From Clostridia bacterium (GTDB taxonomy: Bacteria; Bacillota; Clostridia; Acetivibrionales; STF1-152), in contig JANQLN010000008.1 of NCBI GenBank assembly GCA_028280575.1, positions 1 to 36,159 of the forward strand: a stretch of DNA of 36,159 nucleotides, in the 5' to 3' direction. The notes under the pieces are model-generated. The model saw only the letters and a program-made list of their open reading frames with translations. It was not told the DNA's origin and ran no database searches. The position numbers and the translations under genes are program-made. Below are positions 14,295 to 23,322 of this stretch, piece by piece; the first letter of the stretch is position 1; each line of letters opens with the position of its first letter.

Positions 14295-14485
14295 GATTTA
14301 AAATTCAAATTTTTATACTTTTAAAACAATATTTCAAGCTTTTTTGTTATTAATGCCCCTCACCGGAAAATTCCAGTACTCCAAAAAACATGGATGCTTC
14401 CCCCTTAACTTTCATTTTAGGAAGTCCTGCACCTTAACATAACAGTTCTATATAATATGGCCTGCTATTTTCATTGTTTGGAAAT

Positions 14486-14515
14486 GTATAACGAGCTCAT
14501 GGTTGCCACATAATA
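14486..14515 (+). promoter_or_regulatory. Sigma-G-type forespore promoter
   Basis: GTATA (14486-14490) and CATAATA (14509-14515) are separated by 18 nt. This fits the known sigma-G pattern of G-[ACT]-AT-R, 18 nt, CATWHTW. It lies about 34 nt before the spore-protein start. Confidence 0.7.
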
Positions 14516-14548
14516 CATTTTATGGAGCTATAACGGAGGTGTATGAAT

Positions 14549-14719
14549 ATGGAAAAGCAAAATGACAGGATAAAGTATGAAATTGCAGGTGAACTGGGAC
14601 TTTTGGAAAAGGTACACAAATTCGGCTGGAAAAGCTTGAGCGCTAAAGAAACCGGCAGAATAGGCGGACTGATAACCAAACGGAAAAAAATGCTGCTGCA
14701 AAAGAAAAAAGCACAATAG
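14549..14719 (+). CDS. Small acid-soluble spore protein, alpha/beta type
   Basis: A 56-residue basic protein. The sequence EIAGELGLLEKVHKFGWKSL followed by SAKETGRIGGLITKRKK is the alpha/beta SASP signature, including the GW-x-x-LSA-x-E and GRIGG-x-x-x-KR blocks. It resembles the SspF-like minor subgroup rather than the longer major SASPs. Such proteins coat spore DNA and protect it from UV and hydrolysis, so the organism forms endospores. CGGAGG lies 9 nt before the chosen ATG; an in-frame ATG six bases earlier is also possible but too close. The forespore-type promoter supports the call. Confidence 0.9.
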   Translation: MEKQNDRIKYEIAGELGLLEKVHKFGWKSLSAKETGRIGGLITKRKKMLLQKKKAQ

Positions 14720-14755
14720 GATAAATCTCAGTATTATCATATAAATCTGCTAAAA

Positions 14756-14823
14756 CTAAAAGCAGGCTCCGGCAGCACCAATACCCAAACAAATTGCTCA
14801 TACCTGCTTTTAGCTTTTGTACT
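14756..14823. terminator. Bidirectional terminator between sasp and ctpA
   Basis: CTAAAAGCAGG and CCTGCTTTTAG form an 11-bp stem around a long loop, between two convergent genes, with A- and T-rich flanks. Confidence 0.65.
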
Positions 14824-14867
14824 TGCTGCTTTGATAATAGGATTATTCGATGAAGCAGCGGCGGTTT

Positions 14868-16091
14868 TCAGCTTATCTTATTGAGCAGCTGAATAGCTCT
14901 TTGAAGCTGGTCGTCATCTTCCTTTGGTATTTGAGATACTGCGCTGTACCGGTACTCTTCATCCATCTCAACTACAATATCCGGTTCTACCCCCATCTCT
15001 TGAATGCATACACCTGAAGGTGTATAGTATTTTGCTACCGTTACCTTTATGGCCGACCCGTCCTCTAAAGGAAGCACAATCTGCACAAGCCCTTTTCCAA
15101 ATGTTGTCGTCCCGATGATAGTCCCTTTTTTATGGTCCTTTATTGCTCCTGCAAGGATTTCGGACGCACTGGCACTTCTTTCATTTGTCAAAACAGCCAG
15201 TGGTAAATCCAGCTCTCTCCTGTCCGAATTCTCAACTTCCCGCCTGTTTTCCCTGTCTTCCGTATATACAATTATTCCCTGGGGCAAAATACGGTCCAAT
15301 ATATCAACAACCTGGTCATATGCACCACCAGGATTATCCCTCACATCAATTATCAGGGACCTGATATCCTTTTCCAGCAGGTCATTCAGGCTTTTATGAA
15401 AATAGCTGGCAACTTCAGCATCAAACATTTTAATTCTTATATATCCTATATCGCCTTTAAGAACCTCACTGATGACATTGACTATTTTAATTTTCTTCCT
15501 GGTTATATTAAAATCAACAGGGATATTTTCACTTGGCCTGTATGCCGTTATTTTAACGTGTGTATCTTCCTTTCCTTTTATCATGGAAATAATAACATTT
15601 TCATCCCTTATGCCCGTAACATCTTCATCATCTACTTTTATTATCTTGTCCCCCTGCCTCATACCTGCTTTTTGCGCCGGTGAATCCGCAAAAGGTTCAA
15701 TTATTGTAAGCAGCCCGTCTTCATCCATATTTACCGAAACCCCTATGCCCACATAACTGCCCTCAGACCTCTCACTAAAAAGGCTGTACTGCTTTTCGTT
15801 AAGGTATACGGTATAAGGGTCCTTCAGCGACCTTGCCATTCCTTCCACAGCACCTTCTAATAGTGTGTCCTCTTCCACATCCTCATAAAAAAGATTCTTA
15901 AGTATATCCTTAACCTGGTTGAATTTTTCAATGCTTTCCTTTTTCACTTCTTCAGAGTCAAATTTTATCTCATATGATTTATCAGATAAAATACCCGCAG
16001 AAAGAAATACTGCCGTACCTGTAAACGTGAAAAAGGCTGTCACCACCATGGTAATAATTATTCCAATTATAAGTTTTCTGTTGTTTGCCAA
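14868..16091 (-). CDS. ctpA: S41 family C-terminal processing peptidase
   Basis: A membrane-anchored serine protease of 407 residues. The N-terminus has a single hydrophobic anchor (LIIGIIITMVVTAFFTFTGT, about 5-24). A PDZ domain follows (YVGIGVSVNMDEDGLLTIIEPFADSPAQKAGMRQGDKI, about 112-150). The catalytic core has the serine in ERSASASEILAGAI and the lysine in GTTTFGKGLVQ, as in CtpA/CtpB. It starts at TTG behind GGGGGA. CtpB-type enzymes signal in sporulation and CtpA-type enzymes tune cell-wall hydrolases. It lies downstream of ftsEX and two M23 hydrolases, separated from them by a terminator. Confidence 0.93.
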   Translation of the reverse strand: MANNRKLIIGIIITMVVTAFFTFTGTAVFLSAGILSDKSYEIKFDSEEVKKESIEKFNQVKDILKNLFYEDVEEDTLLEGAVEGMARSLKDPYTVYLNEKQYSLFSERSEGSYVGIGVSVNMDEDGLLTIIEPFADSPAQKAGMRQGDKIIKVDDEDVTGIRDENVIISMIKGKEDTHVKITAYRPSENIPVDFNITRKKIKIVNVISEVLKGDIGYIRIKMFDAEVASYFHKSLNDLLEKDIRSLIIDVRDNPGGAYDQVVDILDRILPQGIIVYTEDRENRREVENSDRRELDLPLAVLTNERSASASEILAGAIKDHKKGTIIGTTTFGKGLVQIVLPLEDGSAIKVTVAKYYTPSGVCIQEMGVEPDIVVEMDEEYRYSAVSQIPKEDDDQLQRAIQLLNKIS

Positions 16092-16257
16092 TGTAATCCC
16101 CCATGTTATTCAAATTTTAGCCGGCAATATATAATTTAAAATCCTGCATTTATCAGCGCAAAATCCTCAAAACTGCAAGATAGCTTTGGCTGATGCAATG
16201 TATGATTATATTCTATATTATAGACTATAATATAATATGCCGCTTACATATAAAATA

Positions 16258-16290
16258 TAAACCCGGATTTTAAAATCCGGGCTTTTTTTA
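16258..16290 (-). terminator. Terminator after the first M23 gene
   Basis: CCCGGATTTTAAAATCCGGG (16262-16281) is a perfect 20-bp palindrome just past the stop of the M23 gene. Its T-rich side suits the minus strand (GTTTATATTTT) and also the plus strand (CTTTTTTT). Confidence 0.85.
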
Positions 16291-16294
16291 AAGA

Positions 16295-17437
16295 TTATCT
16301 TTTCAGATAGTTTTTTAGCGGGTCCACGGGTACACCATTTTCCCTTACTTCAAAATGAAGGTGTGCTCCCCGGGCAAGTCCGGTATCACCCACTTTTGCA
16401 ATCTGCTGTCCCTTTTCAACCTTATTCCCTTTTTTGACCAGCAATTTGCTGCAATGGGCATAAAGAGTGGAAATTCCACCTCCATGGTCAATAATTGCCG
16501 TATAACCATATCCGCCTGACCAACCTGCTCTTATGACGGTTCCATTGTTTGCCGCCACTATTGATGCTCCATATTTACCGGTAATATCTATTCCATTGTG
16601 CATTCTGAGCTTTTTTAAAATTGGATGGTACTGCATACCAAAAAGCCTTGTACCCAGCTTATGGTTGCTGGGCAGAGGCCATGCCATTTCGCCCCCCGAA
16701 TACTTAATCTGGCTTTGAAGCTTTATAATTTCAGATGTAAGCCTGTTTGATTCCTTGTACAACTGCTGCAGCAGATTCTCATATTGCTTCAGGTCTGATA
16801 CTTCTGCCCTTAATTCCTTTCCCCTGTCGGATAGTGCAATTTTAGTATCCTCAATCCTGGAATTCTGCTCCTTTGCATTTTGAGACATGTCATTCTTTTC
16901 ATCCTGCATGATATTTCTTTTAAATTCCATGTCTTTTTTTAATAGTTTTAATTCTTCTATAAGCTCTTTATCCCTTTTTGCAATAGACATCATAAGCTCC
17001 AGCTTTTGAAAAAAATCTACAAAACTCCTGGATTGCAAAAGTACGTCCAAAACAGACGAAACAGAGCTCTCGTGGAGTACTCTGAGCCTTGTTTTAAGCA
17101 AATTAACCTTCCTGTCATATTTTTCCTGCGCAAGCTTTAATTCTTCATTATATTCTTCATATGTCTCGTTAAGCAGCCCTATATCTCCAACCATTCTTTC
17201 GTATTTTTGCTGCTGCTGCTGCTCTTCCTTCGTTAATGAATCAATTTTTTCTTCCAGCTTATCTATCTTGTTTTCTATACGGTTTTTATCCTTTGTAACA
17301 CTGTTTATCTTAGAATCAATGCTTTGACTGTCTCTTCTGATATCATCCAGCTTTTCATCGGTTTTGTCGGCAAAAGCGGAAAGCACTGTTATAAAAATAA
17401 ATATAAATGTCAGAAGCATTGTAAAAAAGTGTTTCAC
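16295..17437 (-). CDS. Coiled-coil M23 peptidase (EnvC-like), copy 1
   Basis: A secreted cell-wall hydrolase or hydrolase activator of 380 residues. It has a signal peptide (FFTMLLTFIFIFITVLSAFA), a long coiled coil (about 25-245, rich in K, E, Q, D) and a C-terminal LytM/M23 domain. The metal ligands are present: HNGIDITGKYG (H, D) and GAHLHFEVRENG (HXH). It starts at GTG, 7 nt after GGAGG. The neighbouring tandem paralog has the same length and layout. FtsEX is known to activate coiled-coil M23 proteins such as PcsB and EnvC, so these two are probable FtsX partners. The known substrate class is peptidoglycan cross-links. Confidence 0.9.
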   Translation of the reverse strand: MKHFFTMLLTFIFIFITVLSAFADKTDEKLDDIRRDSQSIDSKINSVTKDKNRIENKIDKLEEKIDSLTKEEQQQQQKYERMVGDIGLLNETYEEYNEELKLAQEKYDRKVNLLKTRLRVLHESSVSSVLDVLLQSRSFVDFFQKLELMMSIAKRDKELIEELKLLKKDMEFKRNIMQDEKNDMSQNAKEQNSRIEDTKIALSDRGKELRAEVSDLKQYENLLQQLYKESNRLTSEIIKLQSQIKYSGGEMAWPLPSNHKLGTRLFGMQYHPILKKLRMHNGIDITGKYGASIVAANNGTVIRAGWSGGYGYTAIIDHGGGISTLYAHCSKLLVKKGNKVEKGQQIAKVGDTGLARGAHLHFEVRENGVPVDPLKNYLKR

Positions 17438-17634
17438 AGCATTACCTCCATTCCAAAATATGTATTAAAAATTTGCTACCTTTACTATTATACTACCAAT
17501 TCCATTACATATGCAAGCCCTATACTGCGGGCAATTTGCTTATGCTTTAATTTTCTTAAATGGAACATGCCAAACCCATAATTATATACAATATGACTTT
17601 ACATATAGGACAAAGCCCGGGTTTCCAATGGATT

Positions 17635-18777
17635 TTACTTTTTTGTCAGGTACTTCTCCAAAGGATTAACCGGCTTACCGTTCTCCCTCACTTCAAAATG
17701 GAGATGAGGTCCTGTAGATAATCCGGTACTCCCAACCTTCGCAATTATCTGCTCCTTCTTAACCTTATTGCCTTTCTTTACTAGAATCTTGCTGTTATGT
17801 GCATAAAGGGTAGAAATACCTCCCCCGTGGTCTATTATTACCGTATACCCATACCCGCTCGACCAGCCTGCATATATAACAGTCCCACTGTTGGCAGCAA
17901 CAATTGATGCCCCATAATTTCCTCCAATATCAATTCCGGTATGCAGCCTATTTTTCCTTAATATTGGATGGAACCTCATTCCATAACCTGAAGTAACGGA
18001 ATGGTCACTTGGAAGAGGCCATGCCATAATGCCCCCTGCATACTTAATCTGGCTTTGGAGCTTCTTGATTTCAGCCATCAGCCTGTTGGATTCTTTGTAT
18101 AATTCGTTAAGCTTATTTTCGTAGGTTTTAAGGCTTGCTTCTGTTGTCCTTAACTCATTACCCCTGGCTGAAAGGGTATCATGCAGTTTTTGCACCTGCT
18201 GTGACTGCTCTTTTGCATTTTGAACCATATAATTTTGATCGTCCTGCCTTAACATGGTCTTAAATTCTATATCCTTTTTCATGGCCTTCATCTCATCAAT
18301 AAGCTGTCCGTCCCTTTTAGCTATTGCTACCATTACTTCTATCTTTTGAAACAGTTCTATAAGGCTTTCGGACCGGAACAGCATGTCCAATATTGAAACA
18401 ACAGAACTCTCATGCATAGCCCGAACCCTGCCTTTGAACAGCTCTTTTTTTTCCTCATACCTTTGCCGGGCCAGCTCAAGTTCATTGCCATATTTGTCGT
18501 ATGCATCCTTTAGAAGCTCAATATCCCCTTCCATTCTTTCAAGCTTCTGCTTTTTTTCCTCTTCCTCGTTGGTCAAATTGTCAATTTGCTGCTCCAACCG
18601 GTTTTTTTTGATTTCCGTCTGCTTTTTTTGGTTTGCGGTATCATTAATTTGTTTATCAATATTCTTACTGCTATCCTTAGCTTCCTTAAGCTCGTCCTCA
18701 ATCTTTCCTGCATAAGCAGGAAAGGTACACATTAATAATAACGGCAACACCAATATCAATATACTGCAACGCTTCAC
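17635..18777 (-). CDS. Coiled-coil M23 peptidase (EnvC-like), copy 2
   Basis: A 380-residue paralog of the gene after it, with a signal peptide (ILILVLPLLLMCTFPAYA), a coiled coil (about 25-245) and an M23 domain with HTGIDIGGNYG and GPHLHFEVRENG. The C-terminal domain is nearly the same as in copy 1 (for example GTVIYAGWSSGYGYTVIIDHG against GTVIRAGWSGGYGYTAIIDHG), while the coiled coils differ more. It starts at GTG after GGAGGGTGGAACG. It is the first gene after ftsX (157 nt gap). Divergence in the coiled coil could mean different FtsX contacts or timing; this is inference. Confidence 0.9.
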   Translation of the reverse strand: MKRCSILILVLPLLLMCTFPAYAGKIEDELKEAKDSSKNIDKQINDTANQKKQTEIKKNRLEQQIDNLTNEEEEKKQKLERMEGDIELLKDAYDKYGNELELARQRYEEKKELFKGRVRAMHESSVVSILDMLFRSESLIELFQKIEVMVAIAKRDGQLIDEMKAMKKDIEFKTMLRQDDQNYMVQNAKEQSQQVQKLHDTLSARGNELRTTEASLKTYENKLNELYKESNRLMAEIKKLQSQIKYAGGIMAWPLPSDHSVTSGYGMRFHPILRKNRLHTGIDIGGNYGASIVAANSGTVIYAGWSSGYGYTVIIDHGGGISTLYAHNSKILVKKGNKVKKEQIIAKVGSTGLSTGPHLHFEVRENGKPVNPLEKYLTKK

Positions 18778-18933
18778 CGTTCCACCCTCCGTTCATAAAA
18801 TCTTTTTATCTTTTGTAAAATATCTATAGCCTTATTATACCATATATGTTAATCCGTTTTCAACCTTGCTTGAAATTGATACAACGTAAATTGCTTAAGC
18901 CAAAGCAGTTTGCACCTTAATGAGCTTTTAGCA

Positions 18934-19836
18934 CTATACCTTTAAATACCGTCTCATGGATATAATACTCCCAAGGGCACCCACAACCATTCCAAGTATG
19001 GAATAAAATAATATAAGCCTCATGCTCATATAGCTCATGCCGACCAGTTCAATAAACTCGTTTCCCATTTGAGCAAGCTGCATGTTTATACTGGATTCTA
19101 CACTTCTATATCCGTAACTGGTGAGAATAAAAGCTGCCAGTGCACCTATAACCCCTATTATTATGCCTTCCACAACAAAGGGCCACCTGATGAACCAGTC
19201 GGTAGCACCAATATATTTCATAATATTTATTTCTTTTCTCCTGGCATAAACGGTAAGCTTGATAGTATTTGATATAATAAATACGGATACTATGAAAAGA
19301 ACTGCTATTAAAAAAACACTTGCAACTTTCATCCACTTTCCTACGCTGGTCATCAAATCAAGGCTTTTTTGAGAGTAATTTATTTTATAAACGCCGTATA
19401 TGTTCTCTTTAATTTCCTTTATTATTCTATCACTGTCCTCAATATTCTCAAGCTCAATAATATATGATTGTCTTAAAATATCACTCTCTATCCCCTCAAA
19501 TACATCCTTGTCCTCACCAAAGGATTTTACAATGTTGGCAAACGCTTCATCTCTGGAAGTGAGCTGGCAGCTTTTTATACCTTCGATTTTTCTCACTTCT
19601 TCTCCTATTGTTTTAACTTCAAAATCCTCAAGATTGTCATTGCAAAAAACTATTATATGGGGCTGCTGTCTCATCTTTTCAGTATTATAGCTCACGTTGT
19701 ATACGATAACAAAAAAGATGCCGAATATGAGCAGTGAAGCGATAACTATGCTTACCGAAGCCAAAGACATCAGTTTGTTTCTATATACGTTAACAAATCC
19801 TTCCTTAGCTATATACTTGGCTGTTCTTATCTTCAT
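18934..19836 (-). CDS. ftsX: Cell division protein FtsX
   Basis: A permease-like subunit of the FtsEX complex that couples cytoplasmic ATP hydrolysis to peptidoglycan hydrolase activation. The 300-residue protein has an N-terminal membrane segment (LMSLASVSIVIASLLIFGIFFVIVYNV), an extracellular loop domain with the FtsX pattern (QPHIIVFCNDNLEDFEVKTI), and three C-terminal membrane segments (VASVFLIAVLFIVSVFIIS; GIIIGVIGALAAFILTSY; ILFYSILGMVVGALGSIIS). I chose MKIRTAKYI, 9 nt after AAGGGAG; this overlaps ftsE by 32 nt and indicates translational coupling. In-frame starts at 19842 and 19860 are less likely. Confidence 0.93.
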   Translation of the reverse strand: MKIRTAKYIAKEGFVNVYRNKLMSLASVSIVIASLLIFGIFFVIVYNVSYNTEKMRQQPHIIVFCNDNLEDFEVKTIGEEVRKIEGIKSCQLTSRDEAFANIVKSFGEDKDVFEGIESDILRQSYIIELENIEDSDRIIKEIKENIYGVYKINYSQKSLDLMTSVGKWMKVASVFLIAVLFIVSVFIISNTIKLTVYARRKEINIMKYIGATDWFIRWPFVVEGIIIGVIGALAAFILTSYGYRSVESSINMQLAQMGNEFIELVGMSYMSMRLILFYSILGMVVGALGSIISMRRYLKV

Positions 19837-20512
19837 CCCCATAAACTCCCTTCTGTTCATCCCTGACTATACTGCCCCTTCTGAGGGCAATAACCCTTTT
19901 CTTAAGCGAATTAACAATTGCCTTTTCATGCGTGGCCACAATTACAGTAGTTCCCCTGTTGTTTATGTCACATAACAAATTCATTATTTCCCATGAGTTT
20001 TCAGGGTCTAAGTTACCTGTGGGCTCATCTGCAATAAGCAGTGAAGGGTTATTCACAATAGCCCGGGCAAGAGCAACCCTCTGCTGCTCGCCTCCTGAAA
20101 GCTGGGACGGATAAACATTAGCCTTTCTGCTGAGTCCGACAAGGGCAAGTGCCATAGGTACCTGTCTCCTGATTTCTTTCGGCAGTGCTTCGGTCACCTG
20201 CATTGCAAAAGCAACATTTTCATATGCGGTTTTATATGGCAAAAGCCTGAAATCCTGAAAAACCGCTCCCAAGCTTCTTCTTAAATACGGTATCTCACTT
20301 TTATCAAATTCAGATACATCATAGCCATCTACAAAAACCTTCCCTTTTGTGACGTCTTCCTCCTTCATAATAAGCTTTGTAATAGTTGTTTTTCCCGACC
20401 CGCTGGAGCCCACCAAAAATACGAACTCTCCTTTTCGTATGTGAAAAGTAGCCGCACTTAAAGCCAGGGTACCATTGGGATATTTTTTATAAACTCTTCT
20501 AAATTCAACCAT
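19805..20512 (-). CDS. ftsE: Cell division ATP-binding protein FtsE
   Basis: The ABC ATPase of the FtsEX complex, 235 residues. Walker [10 protein letters not shown] (about 35-43), Q-loop [15 protein letters not shown], signature [15 protein letters not shown], Walker [13 protein letters not shown] and H-loop VATHE are all intact. The FtsE-typical start [18 protein letters not shown] is present. The ATG follows GGGTGG at 4 nt. The C-terminus overlaps ftsX. The CdaR-like regulator gene lies 31 nt upstream on the same strand, so they may share a transcript. Confidence 0.95.
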   Translation of the reverse strand: MVEFRRVYKKYPNGTLALSAATFHIRKGEFVFLVGSSGSGKTTITKLIMKEEDVTKGKVFVDGYDVSEFDKSEIPYLRRSLGAVFQDFRLLPYKTAYENVAFAMQVTEALPKEIRRQVPMALALVGLSRKANVYPSQLSGGEQQRVALARAIVNNPSLLIADEPTGNLDPENSWEIMNLLCDINNRGTTVIVATHEKAIVNSLKKRVIALRRGSIVRDEQKGVYGDEDKNSQVYS

Positions 20513-20543
20513 TTAACCACCCGATACTTTTCTGTTCCCCGAA

Positions 20544-21632
20544 TCAATACAAATCATTGCCCTTATCAAGATACTTCTTTACAAGCATACTGACCTTGAA
20601 AATAATGGCATGATCAAATTCTCTCAAATCAAGGCCCGTCAATTTTTTTATCTTGTCCAGTCTATAAACAAGTGTGTTTCTGTGAACATACAATTGTCTG
20701 GCCGTTTCACTCACATTAAGGTTGTTTTCAAAGAATTTCTGTATTGTTAAAAGAGTTTCCTGGTCTAATGACTCGTATGCTCCCTCTTTGAAAACCTCAT
20801 TTAAAAAAAGCCTGCAAAGGGTTGTAGGAAGCTGGTAAATCAAACGTCCCAATCCCAAATTGTTATAGTGGACAATCAGTTTGTCATTTTCAAAAATTCC
20901 TCCTACAAGCATTGCCGTTTGGGCTTCCTTATATGAACGTCCTATTTCCTGGATACTGTTTGAAATTGTTCCGATACTAACCATTGCTTTTACCATTAGC
21001 TCCGTATTTAGTGTATCTACAATCACATCCGCAATCTTTTTTATTTCTTTGTCCGGATCATTTTCCCTTAGCTGCTTTACCAAAACTATATTCACATCAT
21101 CAATTATAATAACAAAATCCTTTGCCTTGTCAGGAAAGAGATTCTGGACTACCTCAGGTGAATATACGTCGCTGCCTGATTCCGTTTTTATAAGGAATAC
21201 AACCCTTTTTGAGTTGTAATCCATATGCAGCTCCTTTGCTCTTAGAGCTATGTCACCTGGTAGAATATTATCCATAATAATATTTTTCATAAGATTTGCT
21301 TTATCATATTTTTCATCATAATGAGTTTTAAGATTCTTGATGTTAATGGATATAAGGTCCAAAATCTTTTTGTTTGAAGGATCTTCAGACTCTATAAATG
21401 CTATGAACTGAATCCTGTTTCTAATATATACCCTGGCATACGATACTCCGCTGTGAACAAAATAGTCCCTATTGTTGTTATCAATAATTTCAGTTAATGC
21501 GGTGTCCTGGCTTCCTTCCTTCTTTCTATTTGAACATGCCAGTATTGTGCCCATTTCATCCATAATTCCAAAATCAGCATCTACAATATCCATCACCTGG
21601 TTTACAAAATGCTTAAAAAGCTTCAGTGGCAA
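20544..21632 (-). CDS. PucR/CdaR-family transcriptional regulator
   Basis: A 362-residue regulator with an N-terminal sensory part (DADFGIMDEMGTILACSNRK, about 17-36; related to diacid-sensing or GAF-like regions), a central GGDEF-like CdaR domain (about 130-260) and a C-terminal helix-turn-helix of the PucR type (NNLNVSETARQLYVHRNTLVYRLDKIKKLTGLDLREFDHAIIFKVS, about 302-347). The start is TTG, 7 nt after GGAGG. It resembles regulators of sugar-acid or purine use, but no such catabolic genes are nearby. It sits between an orphan sugar-type ABC ATPase and ftsEX; control of either is speculative. Confidence 0.85.
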   Translation of the reverse strand: MPLKLFKHFVNQVMDIVDADFGIMDEMGTILACSNRKKEGSQDTALTEIIDNNNRDYFVHSGVSYARVYIRNRIQFIAFIESEDPSNKKILDLISINIKNLKTHYDEKYDKANLMKNIIMDNILPGDIALRAKELHMDYNSKRVVFLIKTESGSDVYSPEVVQNLFPDKAKDFVIIIDDVNIVLVKQLRENDPDKEIKKIADVIVDTLNTELMVKAMVSIGTISNSIQEIGRSYKEAQTAMLVGGIFENDKLIVHYNNLGLGRLIYQLPTTLCRLFLNEVFKEGAYESLDQETLLTIQKFFENNLNVSETARQLYVHRNTLVYRLDKIKKLTGLDLREFDHAIIFKVSMLVKKYLDKGNDLY

Positions 21633-21743
21633 CTTTTACCCTCCATTTCAAAGATAAATTTTATCCTTTGTATCTGTTTTCTATATTATATTATACATTA
21701 AAGAAATAAAAAGACAATGCTCCGTTATATTAAAAAAATATAA

Positions 21744-21770
21744 CAAAAAAGGGAAGACACATGTCTTCCC
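21744..21770 (-). terminator. Terminator of the ABC ATPase gene
   Basis: GGGAAGACA-CA-TGTCTTCCC followed, on the minus strand, by TTTTTT. It lies 19 nt beyond the stop of the ATPase gene and upstream of the CdaR-like gene. Confidence 0.9.
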
Positions 21771-21788
21771 TTCCCAACTGCATGAATA

Positions 21789-22910
21789 TCAATGTATAAT
21801 AACCTTTTCGGTATCCTTATCAAAAAGATGTGCCCTGCTGGTATCAAGCCCTATTTTTATCTTGTCTTCCGACTTAGCTTTTGTCCTGGGATTAACCCTT
21901 GCAGTCATTGCTATATCATCAATAAATGTATAAAGTAATGTTTCGGAACCAAGCATTTCAACAACTTCCACCCTGGCCTCTACTATCAGCTCCGGCATCT
22001 GTTCAAGCATAGCGTCGTCAACATGAATGTTTTCAGGCCTGATTCCCATAACTACTTCCTTACCAATATAGTCAGTTCCAAGCATTTTTTTGGCTTTTCC
22101 GTCATCCATTTTAATTCTATTGTTTCCAAACAGCATGTATACGTCTTCACCTTCAGCTTGCAGCTTGACCGTAACAAAATTCATTTGCGGACTGCCGACA
22201 AACCCTGCAACAAATAAGTTATTAGGTCTTTCATACAGAGATTGAGGTGGATCCACCTGCTGAATAAATCCGTCTCTCATAACAACTATTCTCGTACCCA
22301 TTGTCAAAGCTTCCGTCTGGTCATGGGTAACATATATTATTGTGGTTTGAAGTCTTTGATGAAGCTTGCTTATTTCTATTCTCATCTGAACCCTTAATTT
22401 AGCATCAAGATTTGAAAGAGGCTCGTCCATAAGGAATACTTTAGGGTCACGAACTATCGCACGACCAAGGGCAACCCTCTGCCTCTGTCCACCGGACAAA
22501 GCTTTAGGCTTCCTATCAAGCAAATGTTCAATTTCAAGTACTTTAGCTGCTTCGTGAACTCTTCTTTTAATTTCATCTTTTGGAGTTTTTCTTAATTTAA
22601 GACCAAAGGCCATGTTGTCAAATACCGTCATATGAGGATAAAGAGCATAATTCTGGAAAACCATGGCTATATCCCTGTCTTTCGGCTGAACATCATTTAC
22701 CAGTTTGTCACCAATGTAGACTTCGCCTTCACTGATTTCCTCAAGGCCGGCTACCATTCTTAATGTGGTAGTCTTACCACAACCTGACGGACCAACCAGG
22801 ATAATAAATTCCTTGTCTTCAATATCAAGATTAAAATCGCTTACTGCCGTAACTCCTCCACGAGCTGCTTCGTATCTTTTATAAACATTCTTTATTCTAA
22901 CACTTGCCAT
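21789..22910 (-). CDS. ugpC: Sugar ABC transporter ATPase, MsmK/UgpC type
   Basis: A 373-residue ATPase of the MalK/MsmK/UgpC group. Walker A GPSGCGKTTT, Q-loop FQNYALYPHMTVFDNMAFGLKLRK, signature LSGGQRQRVALGRAIVRDP, Walker B VFLMDEPLSNLDAKLR and the H-loop YVTHDQTEAL are intact. The C-terminal part has the TOBE/MalK regulatory fold (VVMGIRPENIHVDD). The start MASVRIKNVYKRY follows GGGAGGGGAAGAA. No permease or binding protein is nearby, so it is probably a shared ATPase for several carbohydrate importers, as known for MsmK. It is divergent from argC. Confidence 0.92.
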   Translation of the reverse strand: MASVRIKNVYKRYEAARGGVTAVSDFNLDIEDKEFIILVGPSGCGKTTTLRMVAGLEEISEGEVYIGDKLVNDVQPKDRDIAMVFQNYALYPHMTVFDNMAFGLKLRKTPKDEIKRRVHEAAKVLEIEHLLDRKPKALSGGQRQRVALGRAIVRDPKVFLMDEPLSNLDAKLRVQMRIEISKLHQRLQTTIIYVTHDQTEALTMGTRIVVMRDGFIQQVDPPQSLYERPNNLFVAGFVGSPQMNFVTVKLQAEGEDVYMLFGNNRIKMDDGKAKKMLGTDYIGKEVVMGIRPENIHVDDAMLEQMPELIVEARVEVVEMLGSETLLYTFIDDIAMTARVNPRTKAKSEDKIKIGLDTSRAHLFDKDTEKVIIH

Positions 22911-23028
22911 TTCTTCCCCTCCCATATATAACTTACTATTTTCTGTGCTACATTAAATACTATAGCACTAGTCCGCCTGTATAAACCAGTACAGTTTTCC
23001 ACAAAATTAAATTTTTCTATTTAGTAAC

Positions 23029-23049
23029 TTTGCATAAACATTATGCAAA
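23029..23049. promoter_or_regulatory. Long palindrome between ugpC and argC
   Basis: TTTGCATAA-ACA-TTATGCAAA has nine-base perfect arms. The half-sites TTGCAT and ATGCAA are the same as in the argC operator but spaced by 7 instead of 4. It may be an auxiliary arginine-regulator site or belong to ugpC. Confidence 0.5.
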
Positions 23050-23190
23050 GCACTCATATCACTTATTTAAACACATTAATCAAAACTTATCCAAAGCTCT
23101 TAAGCATTACTTATTAGGAAACCACATCTATTTCCCCATGTCTTGAGTAAATAAAATAATCTTTAACTTACACAAAATTAAACTTAATTG

Positions 23191-23219
23191 TTGCATTTTT
23201 ATGCAAAAGTGTGTATAAT
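23191..23219 (+). promoter_or_regulatory. argC promoter with ARG-box-like operator
   Basis: TTGCAT (-35) and TATAAT (-10) are separated by 17 nt. TTGCATTTTTATGCAA (23191-23206), a palindrome with a T4 centre, overlaps the -35 box. This resembles the 18-bp ARG box (TGAAT-N4-ATTCA) with GCAT in place of GAAT. About 100 nt of leader follow before argC. Confidence 0.75.
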
Positions 23220-23322
23220 TATAAAATATTTTTTTAGTATCGGCTTAAATTATTATACATTAAATAAATTTGTTATTAAACAGGTAATATATACTAACAG
23301 CAATAAAGATGGAGGTTTTCAC

